Below, piece after piece: positions 7,408 through 17,174 of a DNA stretch of 64,000 nt (its first letter is position 1; every line of letters starts with the position of its first letter). Both the position numbers and the translations under genes were made by a program. The notes under the pieces are model-generated. The model did not search any database, had not been told where the DNA came from, and saw nothing but the letters and a program-made list of their open reading frames with translations. Source of the DNA: Stygiobacter sp043807765 (GTDB lineage Bacteria > Bacteroidota > Ignavibacteria > Ignavibacteriales > Melioribacteraceae); the NCBI GenBank assembly GCA_043807765.1, contig JAZDFQ010000045.1, positions 62,001 through 126,000 of the forward strand, given 5' to 3'.

Positions 7408-8861
7408 TTTGAATTTGCGGAAACGTTATTGTTTTTAGAATTATAAACAAATGATGCTCTGTCACGAACCATTTCATCCTCATCATTTGCTAATTTTTGT
7501 AGCGGAGCTTCAACTACTTCCAACGGAAATTGTTCGATAAGCTCAACTAATCTTATTCTGTTCCATGTGTTTTCATCTACCACCATGGAATCCACAAACA
7601 GCAAAGCCGTTTCCGGATCTATTGTAAATAAGATTTCCATAGAAGCTCTTCGTACTTCTTCATCGGGATCGTTTAATAAGCCGCTCATTGCCTGGGTAAT
7701 TCCGCGCAACTCTAGCATAGGTACGTTAATCGGGATCTGATATTCGTTTACGTAAACAATTGTTTGTTGAAAAACATTGAGTACGTTGCGAATGTTTTTA
7801 GGCTTGCTGTTTATTACTCGCGCAATTTCGAAATAGATGTATTCACAAGTTCCAAATAGTTTGGTCTTTATCATTTCGTCCAACTCGTAATCTTCGCCAA
7901 GCAAATTCAAGCTGGTAAATAAAATATCCTTGTCATCAAACGTTTCTATCATGTTGAACGCAATCTTCTTATGCTCAAGCGTACCTTCGGAAATTGTGTA
8001 CATCAACAAACTTTTCATTCTATTGTCATACGGAATATCAAGGTTATATCTGTCTTTCAACTGTGAGATCGAGGTAATTAAAGGAAGAATAAGCGTACCG
8101 GTAACTGTGTTTACTTGTTCGAGCAAAAAGAAAAATGTTTCCATATCGCCAAGATTGCCTAAGCTTTCCAAAATGGAATACTGAGTAATATCATCTTCAA
8201 CCGGAAATTTTGATACCAAAAAATCTAACGCAGCTCTTGAACCAATTTTACCAAGCGCTTCAACTGTAGTTGGTTTGAATAACTCGTTGCGGTCGTAAAA
8301 TAGCATCAATACATCTACAGAAGATTCATAGTGTAAATTGCCGAGAGCTTCAATACAAGCTAGAATTACATTATCATTTTCAGATTCGCTTAAAATGCCC
8401 ATTACATAAAGTGCAGCACGCTGATCTCCAATTAAGCCCATAATATCGATCAAGAATTTTAAAGTGTCATCATCATTCTGATGTTCGAACTGTATCATAG
8501 CATCAACAGAGTTTGAACCAAGTTTAAGAAGAACTTCGCCGGCTAAATTTCTAACCGAGATATCTGGCGAGGGAACAAATTGTACTACGTGAGATGCAAA
8601 TTGAGGGAGCGCCAAATTAATCATCTGCATACTTGCTGCATTTCGAACACCTTTATCAGCATCATTCAGCAAATCTGAAATTGCTTTAATGCATTTATCG
8701 TCTAAATCGGATTCTGCTAACGAATAAAGAAGTTCGATCTTCTCTTCCGGGGTTCCATTTTCAAGTATTTCTAAGTTGCTTTTACCTTCAGACATAAGCC
8801 GATCCATTATTTTATCGAAATATTCAATTACTATGCCCGTTGCTCTTTCACTCAATTCCAA
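7404..8861 (-). CDS. HEAT-repeat protein of the chemotaxis operon
   Basis: The 485-residue protein is built of helical repeats of about 30-35 residues with HEAT character, for example DKGVRNAASMQMINLAL, PDISVRNLAGEVLLKLG, NVILACIEALGNL, PDEEVRRASMEILFTID and DEDEMVRDRASFVYNSK. It has no membrane segment or signal peptide. HEAT scaffolds bind other proteins; a HEAT-repeat partner of a receptor is known from the Che7 system of Myxococcus (Cpc7), which makes an adaptor role here plausible but unproven. The start is uncertain: TTG at 8861 has no good ribosome site, and a better-looking N-terminus lies upstream in another frame. It overlaps cheR by 4 nt. Confidence 0.8.
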   Translation of the reverse strand: MELSERATGIVIEYFDKIMDRLMSEGKSNLEILENGTPEEKIELLYSLAESDLDDKCIKAISDLLNDADKGVRNAASMQMINLALPQFASHVVQFVPSPDISVRNLAGEVLLKLGSNSVDAMIQFEHQNDDDTLKFLIDIMGLIGDQRAALYVMGILSESENDNVILACIEALGNLHYESSVDVLMLFYDRNELFKPTTVEALGKIGSRAALDFLVSKFPVEDDITQYSILESLGNLGDMETFFFLLEQVNTVTGTLILPLITSISQLKDRYNLDIPYDNRMKSLLMYTISEGTLEHKKIAFNMIETFDDKDILFTSLNLLGEDYELDEMIKTKLFGTCEYIYFEIARVINSKPKNIRNVLNVFQQTIVYVNEYQIPINVPMLELRGITQAMSGLLNDPDEEVRRASMEILFTIDPETALLFVDSMVVDENTWNRIRLVELIEQFPLEVVEAPLQKLANDEDEMVRDRASFVYNSKNNNVSANSN

Positions 8862-9122
8862 CCAGAAAGCGATTTGTTTACGGTTTCTTGAATAATATTA
8901 GCCATATGTAAACAATCATCCATTTTCCACACTTCCAAAGTGAGTAATATCTAACATTTCAAGAGTCTTATTAGGCTTCTTATTATCGGGTCACTATTCG
9001 AAAAAATTAGGTTCAATTCGATTTTTTTTAAGAAAAGTATTAGAGAGAGAAGGTTCCGCAGCGCCACACAATTTGTAACGCATGAGAATTATTAGAAAAG
9101 TTGTGGGAGTTAATAAGGAAAG
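8862..9122 (-). other. Leader of the che core operon with possible frameshifted N-terminus
   Basis: No gene is annotated in these 261 bases. On the minus strand an ATG at about 8905 opens a 17-codon frame (MANIIQETVNKSLSGWN) that stops right where the HEAT-repeat frame begins in another phase. It reads like a natural N-terminus, so a single-base indel (biological or sequencing) may separate it from the HEAT gene. The rest is AT-rich and should contain the operon promoter; no element was identified with confidence. Confidence 0.35.
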
Positions 9123-10514
9123 TTAGCCGATACTCTTTGTAACTTCGATACCAAGCTGCTCCATTCTATATCTAAGTTTCGATCTCGATAATCCAAGAAC
9201 TTTTGCGGCCTTTACCTGGTTACCGTTTGTGATTTTAAGCGTTTTTAATATGAGTGCTTTTAACACTACATCAATCTTAACACCTTTAGGAGGAATTTGA
9301 AGTATGAATTTATCTTCTTCAGTTTCTATTGCATCTTTTCCATCCAACAAGAAGGCAAAATGTCCGTCTGTCAATTCATCTTCATCAGCAAGAAGCAGCA
9401 CACGTTCCATAACATTGCGCAGCTCTCTAATATTGCCTTTCCAATTGTAATTTTTAAGAAGTTCTAAACCGGCAGCATCAATACCTTGAATGTTCTTACC
9501 AAATTTTTTGGAAAACTCATTCAGAAACGAATAGGCAATTAGGATAATGTCTTCTTTTCTTTCTCTAAGTGGTGGTATTGTAATCTTAGCAACGTTTAAT
9601 CTGTAATAAAGATCTTCACGAAAAGAACCGCGGGAAACTTCCTCTTCCAAATTTCTATTTGTCGCAGCAAGAACTCTAACATTAACAGAAACTTCTTTTT
9701 CTCCTCCAAGTCTGTAAAATTTTCTTTCTTGCAAAACGCGCAATAATTTTACTTGAAGATCTAAACCCAGCTCGCCGATTTCATCCAGAAGAATTGTTCC
9801 ACCGTCGGCAAGTTCAAATTTGCCCAGCTTTGTTTTTGTTGAAGCTCCGGTAAACGCACCTTTTTCATGTCCAAAAAGTTCGCTTTCAGCTAAATCTTTT
9901 GGAATTGTTGCGCAGTTAATTGTAATGAAGGGAGCCAACGCTCTTGGGCTTTGCTGATGAATAAATTTAGCAAATACTTCTTTTCCGGTTCCGCTTTCAC
10001 CTTCTAGAAGCATTGTGGTATCTGTGCTTGCTGCAAGTTTTTCAACCGAAGAGACAATTCGCTGAATTTTTGAGCTCTTTCCAAAATATTCTTTAGTAAG
10101 TTCGTTTTCTTCAAGAAGCGAGTGTAGCTTTGTTACTTCCGATTTTAATTTCAGATTTTCAATGGCTTTATCAAGAACAAATTTCAACTGTTCCAGATCA
10201 ATAGGCTTAAGTAGAAAATCGAACGCACCGCTTTTAATTGCGGTTACAGCCATCTTAACATCAGCGTAACCCGTAATCATTATCACCGGAATTGATGCGA
10301 ATTTTTTCTTCAAATTTTTTAGAACATCAATACCGTTATGGGTTGTTAGATAAATATCCAGCAAAATAATATCCGGTTGAAATTCGGCAACAATTCTTTC
10401 CGCTTCTCCGGCACGTAAACATGTTTCTACATTAAAGTTAAGTTTTGTAAGAACTTTTTTTAGCGACGCAGCAACTAAATCATCATCATCTATAATTAAA
10501 ATCTTCGGAATCAT
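9123..10514 (-). CDS. NtrC-family sigma-54-dependent response regulator
   Basis: The 463-residue transcription activator has a receiver (about 3-118; D53 in ILLDIYL, K103), a AAA+ domain (about 145-375) and a Fis-type helix-turn-helix (about 425-460; VKAAKVLGLSRSKLRYRM). The AAA+ part has Walker A GESGTGKE at 172-179, the sigma-54 contact loop GAFTGA at 219-224 and Walker B ILLDE at 241-245, so it should activate RpoN-dependent promoters. It follows its partner kinase by 19 nt. Its targets are unknown; I looked for -24/-12 promoters by eye in the nearby leaders and found none convincing. Confidence 0.95.
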   Translation of the reverse strand: MIPKILIIDDDDLVAASLKKVLTKLNFNVETCLRAGEAERIVAEFQPDIILLDIYLTTHNGIDVLKNLKKKFASIPVIMITGYADVKMAVTAIKSGAFDFLLKPIDLEQLKFVLDKAIENLKLKSEVTKLHSLLEENELTKEYFGKSSKIQRIVSSVEKLAASTDTTMLLEGESGTGKEVFAKFIHQQSPRALAPFITINCATIPKDLAESELFGHEKGAFTGASTKTKLGKFELADGGTILLDEIGELGLDLQVKLLRVLQERKFYRLGGEKEVSVNVRVLAATNRNLEEEVSRGSFREDLYYRLNVAKITIPPLRERKEDIILIAYSFLNEFSKKFGKNIQGIDAAGLELLKNYNWKGNIRELRNVMERVLLLADEDELTDGHFAFLLDGKDAIETEEDKFILQIPPKGVKIDVVLKALILKTLKITNGNQVKAAKVLGLSRSKLRYRMEQLGIEVTKSIG

Positions 10515-10533
10515 TTAACGCCTTAAAAGTTTG

Positions 10534-11232
10534 TTAGTACAGAAATTTTAACGAAAAAGTTGTCCCTTCTCCAAAAGCTGAATCAAAAACCAGTTCGGAA
10601 TTCATTTCTTCAGAAAGCCTTTTACAAACACCAAGTCCAATTCCATGTCCTTTAGATTTTGTAGTGAAGTATTCTCCGATGATTTTTTCTTTATCAGAAT
10701 CCTTTATTCCACATCCAAAATCTTGTACTTGCCATATTATTTTTTGTTTATGGCTTTCATTCGCTCGAAAGATCCTTATAATAATTTGACCTTTTTCATT
10801 TGACGCTTCAATTGCATTATTTAATAAATTAAGGAAAACTTGCATCATCTTATTTTTGTTAACATTTAACTTTGGCAACTCAGACTCAATGTTCTTTTCA
10901 ATAAGAACACCTTTCATTCTGGCGCTAATCGATATTATCTTCAAGCATCTGTCGGTTATCTGCTCTATATCAACTTCGTGAACTTTGGCAGTTGGTTTGC
11001 GAGTAAAATCAAGAACATCTTCTATTAAAAAAGTAACCTGATCGAACGCATCTAAAGATTCAGCTACAATTTCTTTAATATCTGCCGGTAAATCATCCTT
11101 GGCCATATTCATATAATCCAAATTTAGCTTAATAGCCGAAAGTGGATTACGAATTTCGTGAACCAAATTGGCCGTAAGCTTACCAAGTAGGATTAATTTG
11201 TTAGCTTGTATAAAATCTTCGGTTAATTGCAT
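10534..11232 (-). CDS. Cytoplasmic histidine kinase (NtrB-like core)
   Basis: At 232 residues this is little more than a kinase core: dimerisation/phosphoacceptor domain with H25 in LVHEIRNPLSAIKLN, N-box LLNNAIEAS, then QDFGCGIKDSD and GHGIGLGVCKRL of the ATPase domain. There is no sensor, PAS or membrane segment, so it probably receives its input from another protein or an unlinked sensor; the neighbouring MCPs and chemotaxis scaffold are possible sources. It is the first gene of a pair with the NtrC-type regulator 19 nt downstream. Confidence 0.92.
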   Translation of the reverse strand: MQLTEDFIQANKLILLGKLTANLVHEIRNPLSAIKLNLDYMNMAKDDLPADIKEIVAESLDAFDQVTFLIEDVLDFTRKPTAKVHEVDIEQITDRCLKIISISARMKGVLIEKNIESELPKLNVNKNKMMQVFLNLLNNAIEASNEKGQIIIRIFRANESHKQKIIWQVQDFGCGIKDSDKEKIIGEYFTTKSKGHGIGLGVCKRLSEEMNSELVFDSAFGEGTTFSLKFLY

Positions 11233-11317
11233 ATTAAAAAATGATTCTTTTGAATAAAGCTAACGATTCTTTACTGAATTGGCAATAATTAAGCGGAAGT
11301 AAATTTTTTAAAGAGAA

Positions 11318-11351
11318 AAAAATGCCGGAATGATATCACTCCGGCATTTTT
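11318..11351 (-). terminator. Strong rho-independent terminator
   Basis: A 12-bp perfect stem (AAAATGCCGGA.. and complement) with a 10-nt loop is flanked by A runs on one side and T runs on the other, so it can act in both directions. It lies 11 nt past the stop of the Cache-domain MCP gene and separates the porin/MCP unit from the kinase gene downstream. Confidence 0.85.
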
Positions 11352-11362
11352 ATTTGGGTGTG

Positions 11363-13447
11363 TTAATTTCTATGACCGGAGGATAATGAATGTCTTACAG
11401 ATTGCTCGCTGCTGCCGCCTTTTAGTGTAAATCTGTTTGTCATGTCTTGTAGGCTGATAGTTAGGCGGCTTAAATCTTCCGCAGCCTTAGCAATTTGATG
11501 AATTCCGGCTGCCGATTCTCTGGTTACGGAATTTATTCCTTCTATACTCTTGCTTATTTCTTCGGCAGCGGATGTTTGTTCTTCACTTGCTGCGGCTACT
11601 TGAGTGATTATATCCAGTACTTTATCAGCTCCGTCAATTATTTCCTTCAACGAATCTCCGGCTCTTTGAGCTAGGATTTTTCCCTTCTCTACTTCTTGCT
11701 TACCTTCTTTCATTGAGCCAACAGCATCGGAAGTATCTTTTTGAATTTGTTTTATCATTGCGGCAATTTCTTTAGTTGCTTTTGTTGTACGCTCTGCAAG
11801 TTTGCGTACCTCGTCTGCCACAACTGCAAAACCTCTTCCTTGTTCACCGGCGCGCGCCGCTTCTATTGCAGCATTCAAAGCTAACAGATTTGTTTGATCT
11901 GCAATATCTTCAATCACTTGAACGATTTCGCCAATTTGATTGCTGCTGTTACCAAGTGTTTCTACCGTTCCGGCCGATTTATTTACAACATCTGCAATTC
12001 TTACCATTCCTTTAATTGTTTCGTCAACTACTTTTCCACCTTCAACAGCTTTGGATCCGGCCAGTTTCGCATTCTCTGCCGCCATTGAGGTATTCTTTGT
12101 AGTTTCATAAATCGTCCGTGTCATTTCTTCAACTGCGGAGGCAACTTCTGCTGTTTGCGATGATTGCTCTTGAGAACCCGCAGCCATTTCTTCCGTTGAT
12201 GATGAAATTTGTGTGCTGGCACTTGCCGTAGCTTGAACAGCTTGTCTCACTTCTGTAAGTACGGATGATAAAGAATCTCCCAATTGATTAATGCTAGTTA
12301 GCATAATCTTGTGATCGCCCTTATATTCACCTTCCATCTTAACAGAAAAATCTCCGCTTGCCATTCTTGCCAAAACTACAGAGCCTTCATTAATAGGAAT
12401 TAGAACTTCATCAAGCGTGGAGTTAATTCCGGTTACAATTTCTTTGAAGCCACCGGCATATTTTTCTGAGTTGCCTCTGGCTTTAAGTTTTCCTTCTTGA
12501 GCGGCTTGTGTTAGCTGGTTTAACTCATCAATTAAATTCTTAAGTGTGTCTTTAAGTTTTTGCATGCTTTTAGAAAGAACATCTTTATCTGAACTTTGGT
12601 TTATAACCACATTCATATCGCCAAGTGCAATTTTATCTGCTACTCCAGCTTTCTCATTTATATTAACAACCATTTCATGAAAAGATTTCTGAAGGCTTCC
12701 AAATTCATCTTCTCTCGTCACGTCTATCTTAAAATCTGTGTCTCCCCTAGCAACCCGTTGTGCAGCTTCTTGCAAACCCATAATTGGACGAGTAATTAAC
12801 TTGGACATGAAATAACCAATAAAAATGGCTACAACAAAAGCCAAAGCCAATCCTAGTATAATTGAATTGAATAGCGCCGAGACTTCTCCTAGTACATCAT
12901 CTACATAAATACCGCTACCAACAATCCAACCCCATTCTTTTAGTAATTGCACATACGATATTTTGGGCTGTGGTTCTGTATGCCCCGGTTTCTCCCACAT
13001 ATAATCAACAAAGCCGGCGCCTTTTGCCTGGGCAACTTTTACCATTTCTCTGAACAAGAAAACACCGTTTGGGTCTTTGTTCTCGGAAATATTAGTTCCA
13101 TCTAGCTGGGGTTTGATTGGATGCATTATCATCTTCGGCTCAAGATCATTAATCCAAAAATATTCGGATTTGTTATACCGAAGAGTTTTAACGGCTTCAA
13201 TTGCTTTTTGCTTTGCTTCTTCGCTTGAAAGTGTGCCGTTAGCTTCCATCGCAATATAGTTTTTAATAACTGCTACAGAGACTTCCACTATGTGTCTAGT
13301 TGCCTCACGCTTCTCATTAAATAAATGAGTTTCAATTTTTGGAAGCAGATAGGCAAACAAGAATAAAACTATTGGTAAGAGAGAAAGCACTACAAGTGCT
13401 AATAGTTTGTAAACGATCCCCCAATCCTTTAGCTTTTTGATTTTCAT
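11363..13447 (-). CDS. Methyl-accepting chemotaxis protein with Cache sensor
   Basis: The 694-residue receptor has TM1 (about 13-35), a periplasmic single-Cache domain (about 36-188) with the family hallmarks YFWINDLEPKMIMHPIKPQ, MWEKPG and WGWIVGSGIYVDDV, TM2 (about 190-213), HAMP (about 213-265), a second HAMP-like stretch, and a long signalling hairpin whose tip contains EIVQVIEDIADQTNLLALN. Cache domains of this type commonly bind small organic acids; the ligand here is unknown. No C-terminal pentapeptide tether for CheR/CheB is present. The gene starts 17 nt after a porin gene, which suggests that uptake and sensing of one solute are linked. Confidence 0.95.
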   Translation of the reverse strand: MKIKKLKDWGIVYKLLALVVLSLLPIVLFLFAYLLPKIETHLFNEKREATRHIVEVSVAVIKNYIAMEANGTLSSEEAKQKAIEAVKTLRYNKSEYFWINDLEPKMIMHPIKPQLDGTNISENKDPNGVFLFREMVKVAQAKGAGFVDYMWEKPGHTEPQPKISYVQLLKEWGWIVGSGIYVDDVLGEVSALFNSIILGLALAFVVAIFIGYFMSKLITRPIMGLQEAAQRVARGDTDFKIDVTREDEFGSLQKSFHEMVVNINEKAGVADKIALGDMNVVINQSSDKDVLSKSMQKLKDTLKNLIDELNQLTQAAQEGKLKARGNSEKYAGGFKEIVTGINSTLDEVLIPINEGSVVLARMASGDFSVKMEGEYKGDHKIMLTSINQLGDSLSSVLTEVRQAVQATASASTQISSSTEEMAAGSQEQSSQTAEVASAVEEMTRTIYETTKNTSMAAENAKLAGSKAVEGGKVVDETIKGMVRIADVVNKSAGTVETLGNSSNQIGEIVQVIEDIADQTNLLALNAAIEAARAGEQGRGFAVVADEVRKLAERTTKATKEIAAMIKQIQKDTSDAVGSMKEGKQEVEKGKILAQRAGDSLKEIIDGADKVLDIITQVAAASEEQTSAAEEISKSIEGINSVTRESAAGIHQIAKAAEDLSRLTISLQDMTNRFTLKGGSSEQSVRHSLSSGHRN

Positions 13448-13464
13448 GGCAGATCCCTTTTGTT

Positions 13465-14673
13465 TTAGAAAAATAAATACATACCCAACAATCCCCTTAT
13501 GTTTGTAATATCTTTTGTGTTGTTAACTTTTGCGAATTTATCAACTGTTCCATATGAAGCTACAGTTATTTCTACTTCGGCGGCGATTCTAAATTTTCCG
13601 TAATTAAATAGCATTCTTGGTGAAACACGAAATAGTTTTTCAATATTGCTTACCCGAGTAAATAATGCTCCGCTAAGTTCGTTTTCACTACCTAGGTTTT
13701 TTGTATAACCAATAAATATTCCGGGCTGAATTTCTGTTCCAATACTTAAATCTGTCCATAAAGAGTAAGCTCGTAATACTTCATATTCTTCAACACCGGT
13801 AATTGCATTAGCAGATTTAATTGCATAACCGCCAAGCATCATTAAATCGGTGTTGTTTGCACCATTGATATATTCAACTAACCAGTTGAATGTTCCACTC
13901 TTGATTTTCAAATAGCCTAGCAAAGAATAGCTTGAAACTGTTTCTTCTGTTTTTAATTTTTTAGTTGTTTCAAGCCTAGGTGTAAGTGTTTTATAATCAA
14001 CTCCGGCACCGGCTATTACACTTTCACTTTTGTATTGAAGCTGCGCATGTGAATTTGGGATAACCGAGTTTCGCAAATATGTAGAGCTAAAGCCAGCCGG
14101 ACCGTTGCTTGTAAAATCGCGCTGACTGCAGAGAGCTAAAATAAGATTGAATTTATCGAATGATTGGGTAAGTCGAATTTGCGGACTACGTGAAAACGGT
14201 TGGAAAGGAACTCCGGTGTTAAACGAAACCACTTGCGGAAAAACATCTGCAACAAACATTGGATGCCATGTTTGGCCAAAAAGTAATGTTGTAGAGTTCC
14301 AAGATAAAGTAACGTAAGCATGACGAAGCCTGAATCCGTTTACATCCGCATCTGAAGTTCCAAAAAATTCTCCCTCAATCATGCCTCCGGTTTTAGCGCC
14401 CAGGGCTTCCGGGCCGGTAATCTTTGCATTCAACCTTGTTTGTATAGAAAGTGAATTAAAGTTGGACTTATCGTTAATATCTTGCCCGTTGAGATCAAGG
14501 CTTTCATTAGCCGGGTATAAAAGAAAATGCCCTTCCCGAATACTAACAACTTGGCGGGAATCAAATATAAAATCCGATTTAACAAAACCGGATAGTTTTA
14601 TCACATCCCCAATTTGTTGTGTGTAGGCCCTACTTAAAAACAGTATGGCCAATAAGAAGAAAATTTTCTTCAT
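13465..14673 (-). CDS. Outer-membrane porin-like beta-barrel
   Basis: The 402-residue protein has a signal peptide (MKKIFFLLAILFLSRAYTQ) followed by alternating beta-strand sequence. The pattern GFRLRHAYVTLSWNSTTLLF then GQTWHPMF is like that of DcaP-type and related Gram-negative porins. The C-terminus ends in aromatic residues (GMYLFF) as expected for barrel insertion by the BAM machinery. It lies 17 nt upstream of the Cache MCP and probably shares its transcript, with the terminator at 11318 ending both. The substrate is unknown; a carboxylate would fit both the porin class and the Cache domain, but this is inference. Confidence 0.8.
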   Translation of the reverse strand: MKKIFFLLAILFLSRAYTQQIGDVIKLSGFVKSDFIFDSRQVVSIREGHFLLYPANESLDLNGQDINDKSNFNSLSIQTRLNAKITGPEALGAKTGGMIEGEFFGTSDADVNGFRLRHAYVTLSWNSTTLLFGQTWHPMFVADVFPQVVSFNTGVPFQPFSRSPQIRLTQSFDKFNLILALCSQRDFTSNGPAGFSSTYLRNSVIPNSHAQLQYKSESVIAGAGVDYKTLTPRLETTKKLKTEETVSSYSLLGYLKIKSGTFNWLVEYINGANNTDLMMLGGYAIKSANAITGVEEYEVLRAYSLWTDLSIGTEIQPGIFIGYTKNLGSENELSGALFTRVSNIEKLFRVSPRMLFNYGKFRIAAEVEITVASYGTVDKFAKVNNTKDITNIRGLLGMYLFF

Positions 14674-14869
14674 TGATCCTCCTAAATTAGTTCTGCTGCC
14701 TATTGGTATTGTACTATCGTATACTCTTGAAATTGATTAAGTCTTGTTATGGTTTAAACCATATTTCAAAAAAAGGGAAATGTGAATGTTGTAGAGATTA
14801 CTATACATTAATTAAAAAGATGTACTTAATCTTCTAAGCTTCGAGTATATGGAAGGTGTTTATTGTGTT

Positions 14870-16951
14870 TCAGTTTTGCATAAAATTACTATTAGTTAAT
14901 GCTGTAAATCCTCCTATTCCATTGTTGCTAAGTTTGAATCTCGTAATCATTTCTTGTAAAGAAACCGTTAGATTACTTAAGTCTTCAGCTGCTCTAGCTA
15001 TTTGAGAAATTCCAGTGCTAGTCTCGCGAGTTACGTTATTGATACCTTCAATATTTCTGCTAATCATTTCGGAAGAAGTAGATTGCTCTTCGCTTGCTGC
15101 GGCCACTTGTACCGCTGTATCACGAACTTTTTCGGCGCCACTTATAATCTCGACTAAAACAGTACCGGCTTCATTTGCAAAGCGTTTGCCTTTTTCAACT
15201 TCCTTTGTACCTTCTTTAATAGAATTAACTGCTTCGTGAGTATCTTTTTGAATTTCTTTAATCATTCCGGCAATTTCTTTAGTTGCTTTTCCCGTTCTTT
15301 CAGCTAATTTTCTAACTTCATCGGCAACAACTGCAAAACCACGGCCTTGTTCTCCGGCACGCGCTGCTTCTATGGCTGCATTGAGAGCCAGCAGATTTGT
15401 TTGATCTGCTATATCGTTAATAACCTGTACAATTTCTCCAATCTTATCGCTATTCTTTCCTAACGCAAAAACAGTCTCGGCCGATTTTTCAACCACTTCA
15501 CTAATTCTTTCCATGCCCAGTATTGTTTGTTTTACTACTTTGCCGCCATGCATAGCTTTATCGCCAGCTTCTTTAGCAGTTTCTGCCGCATAGCTTGCAT
15601 TCTTAGTGTTATCCATAATTGTTCGGGTCATTTCCTCTATAGAAGTTGCTACTTCAGCTGTTTGAGATGATTGTTCTTCTGCACCCGCAGCCATTTCTTC
15701 CGAACTTGATGATATTTGATTTGCTGCGCTGGCCGTGGCTGAAATTGCTTCGCCTACTTCCGATAATGCATTTACCAACGAATCTGCAACTCCATTAATA
15801 CTGTCTTTTATAAGCTTTAGATCCCCTTCATATTTTCCTTCTACTCTTTTAGTAAAGTCGCCGGATGCCATAATTGCCAGAACATCGGCTCCTTCTTTGA
15901 TAGGAACGATAATCGAATCGAGCGTTGTGTTTAAGCCTTCAATTAGTTTTTTGTATCCACCGCTAAATTTTTTGGAATCGCCTCTATATATTAAATCTCC
16001 ACGACTTGTAGCAGTTACCAGCGAATTAATTTCACCAGTCAGCATTTCTAGAGAATCAACTTCTTCATTAAAGCAGACAGCAAGTTCATCATTATTAGAA
16101 GCCGGCGTTACTTTTACAAACACACCGTGAGAAATATTTTGCGCTGCATGAATTTTTTCTCTTTGAGCATCACGTAACTCAATCAACATTTCTTGCATTT
16201 CTCCAAATTCATCTTTGCTCTTAATTTCTATTTCGGCATTGTAATCGCCTAAAGAAAAGCACTTAATCAATTTCTTAAATTCCAATATTGGCTTTGTTAT
16301 TGCGGGCGCTACTTTGAACAAAGAGACAAATGTGATGATAGCACCTATTCCCATTCCGAGTATAATTATCCAACGTGCGCCGGAAAGTTCGCTTGCAATT
16401 TTAGAATTTAAATCGGTGCCGTATGTATTGAGATAAACTTCTACTTGAGAAAAATGATTGGATATTCTTGCTGCAATTTCCTCCCCGGAAGTTGTTGATA
16501 TTACAGAGGCCATTTCATGATCATTCATTAATCCGGCACTAATAACTGCATCAATCACACCATTCTTATATTCTTTCCAAACCTTGTTTGTAGCTATAAT
16601 TTCGTTTTTTAGTTTGCCATCAATTTCCATCTTTTCCAACCGGGCAAACAAAGTATCAATTGATTTCTTCCTTCCCTCGATGAATTTAATGTTCTCCTGA
16701 GAAGATGCTTCAAATCCAACTATAGCAAACTTCATTCCCGCGTATTGAATGCTCTTAAAGTTTAGTATCAGATCTTTGATTTCGTTTTTGGGATTAAAGT
16801 AGGCTTCATTCAACTCTTGTTTCTGTTCTTCAACACGAAACATTTCGAATAACGCTGTGCATGCAATAATTGTAGAGGCGGCTGCAATGCCAAATACTGC
16901 AAGCTGGATTTTCTGTACAAGCCTTAGATTCTTGAAATTTATTTTTTTCAC
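14870..16951 (-). CDS. Methyl-accepting chemotaxis protein, helical sensor
   Basis: The 693-residue receptor has TM1 (about 14-35), a periplasmic helical domain (about 36-190) without Cache motifs that resembles a four-helix bundle, TM2 (about 192-214), HAMP (about 215-268), a linker with a second HAMP-like unit, and the signalling hairpin with EIVQVINDIADQTNLLALN. The ligand is unknown. It is preceded by an AT-rich leader and followed by about 200 bp before the porin gene, so it may be its own transcript. The cytoplasmic half is closely similar to the three other MCPs here and clearly paralogous. Confidence 0.95.
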   Translation of the reverse strand: MKKINFKNLRLVQKIQLAVFGIAAASTIIACTALFEMFRVEEQKQELNEAYFNPKNEIKDLILNFKSIQYAGMKFAIVGFEASSQENIKFIEGRKKSIDTLFARLEKMEIDGKLKNEIIATNKVWKEYKNGVIDAVISAGLMNDHEMASVISTTSGEEIAARISNHFSQVEVYLNTYGTDLNSKIASELSGARWIIILGMGIGAIITFVSLFKVAPAITKPILEFKKLIKCFSLGDYNAEIEIKSKDEFGEMQEMLIELRDAQREKIHAAQNISHGVFVKVTPASNNDELAVCFNEEVDSLEMLTGEINSLVTATSRGDLIYRGDSKKFSGGYKKLIEGLNTTLDSIIVPIKEGADVLAIMASGDFTKRVEGKYEGDLKLIKDSINGVADSLVNALSEVGEAISATASAANQISSSSEEMAAGAEEQSSQTAEVATSIEEMTRTIMDNTKNASYAAETAKEAGDKAMHGGKVVKQTILGMERISEVVEKSAETVFALGKNSDKIGEIVQVINDIADQTNLLALNAAIEAARAGEQGRGFAVVADEVRKLAERTGKATKEIAGMIKEIQKDTHEAVNSIKEGTKEVEKGKRFANEAGTVLVEIISGAEKVRDTAVQVAAASEEQSTSSEMISRNIEGINNVTRETSTGISQIARAAEDLSNLTVSLQEMITRFKLSNNGIGGFTALTNSNFMQN

Positions 16952-17092
16952 ACCCTCTTCTCTTGCGAGTTATAAGCTATTTGTTTTTTTGAACAACGTG
17001 GAAATAATATTCAACAACACTTCCCTATTTTCAAACACTCATAAGAAAAAACTAAGCGCTTGCCTTTAGAGCCTATTATCAAAACAATTCAA

Positions 17093-17120
17093 ATGCGCTT
17101 CATTATGCAACGAAGCGCAT
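17093..17120 (-). terminator. Hairpin, probable terminator of the TonB-like pair
   Basis: A perfect 9-bp stem (ATGCGCTTC and complement) with a 10-nt loop lies about 55 nt past the stop of the 135-residue TonB-like gene. The T-rich stretch after it on the minus strand is interrupted, so termination strength is uncertain. Confidence 0.5.
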
Positions 17121-17174
17121 CAAAAATAATTTACAATTTGAAAAACCATCCGTTTTCTTTTGGCACATGACTAT

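Noticed and set aside
15735..16130. 131-codon plus-strand frame inside an MCP gene
   Set aside because: Antisense to conserved MCP and HAMP sequence, no ribosome site or family resemblance.
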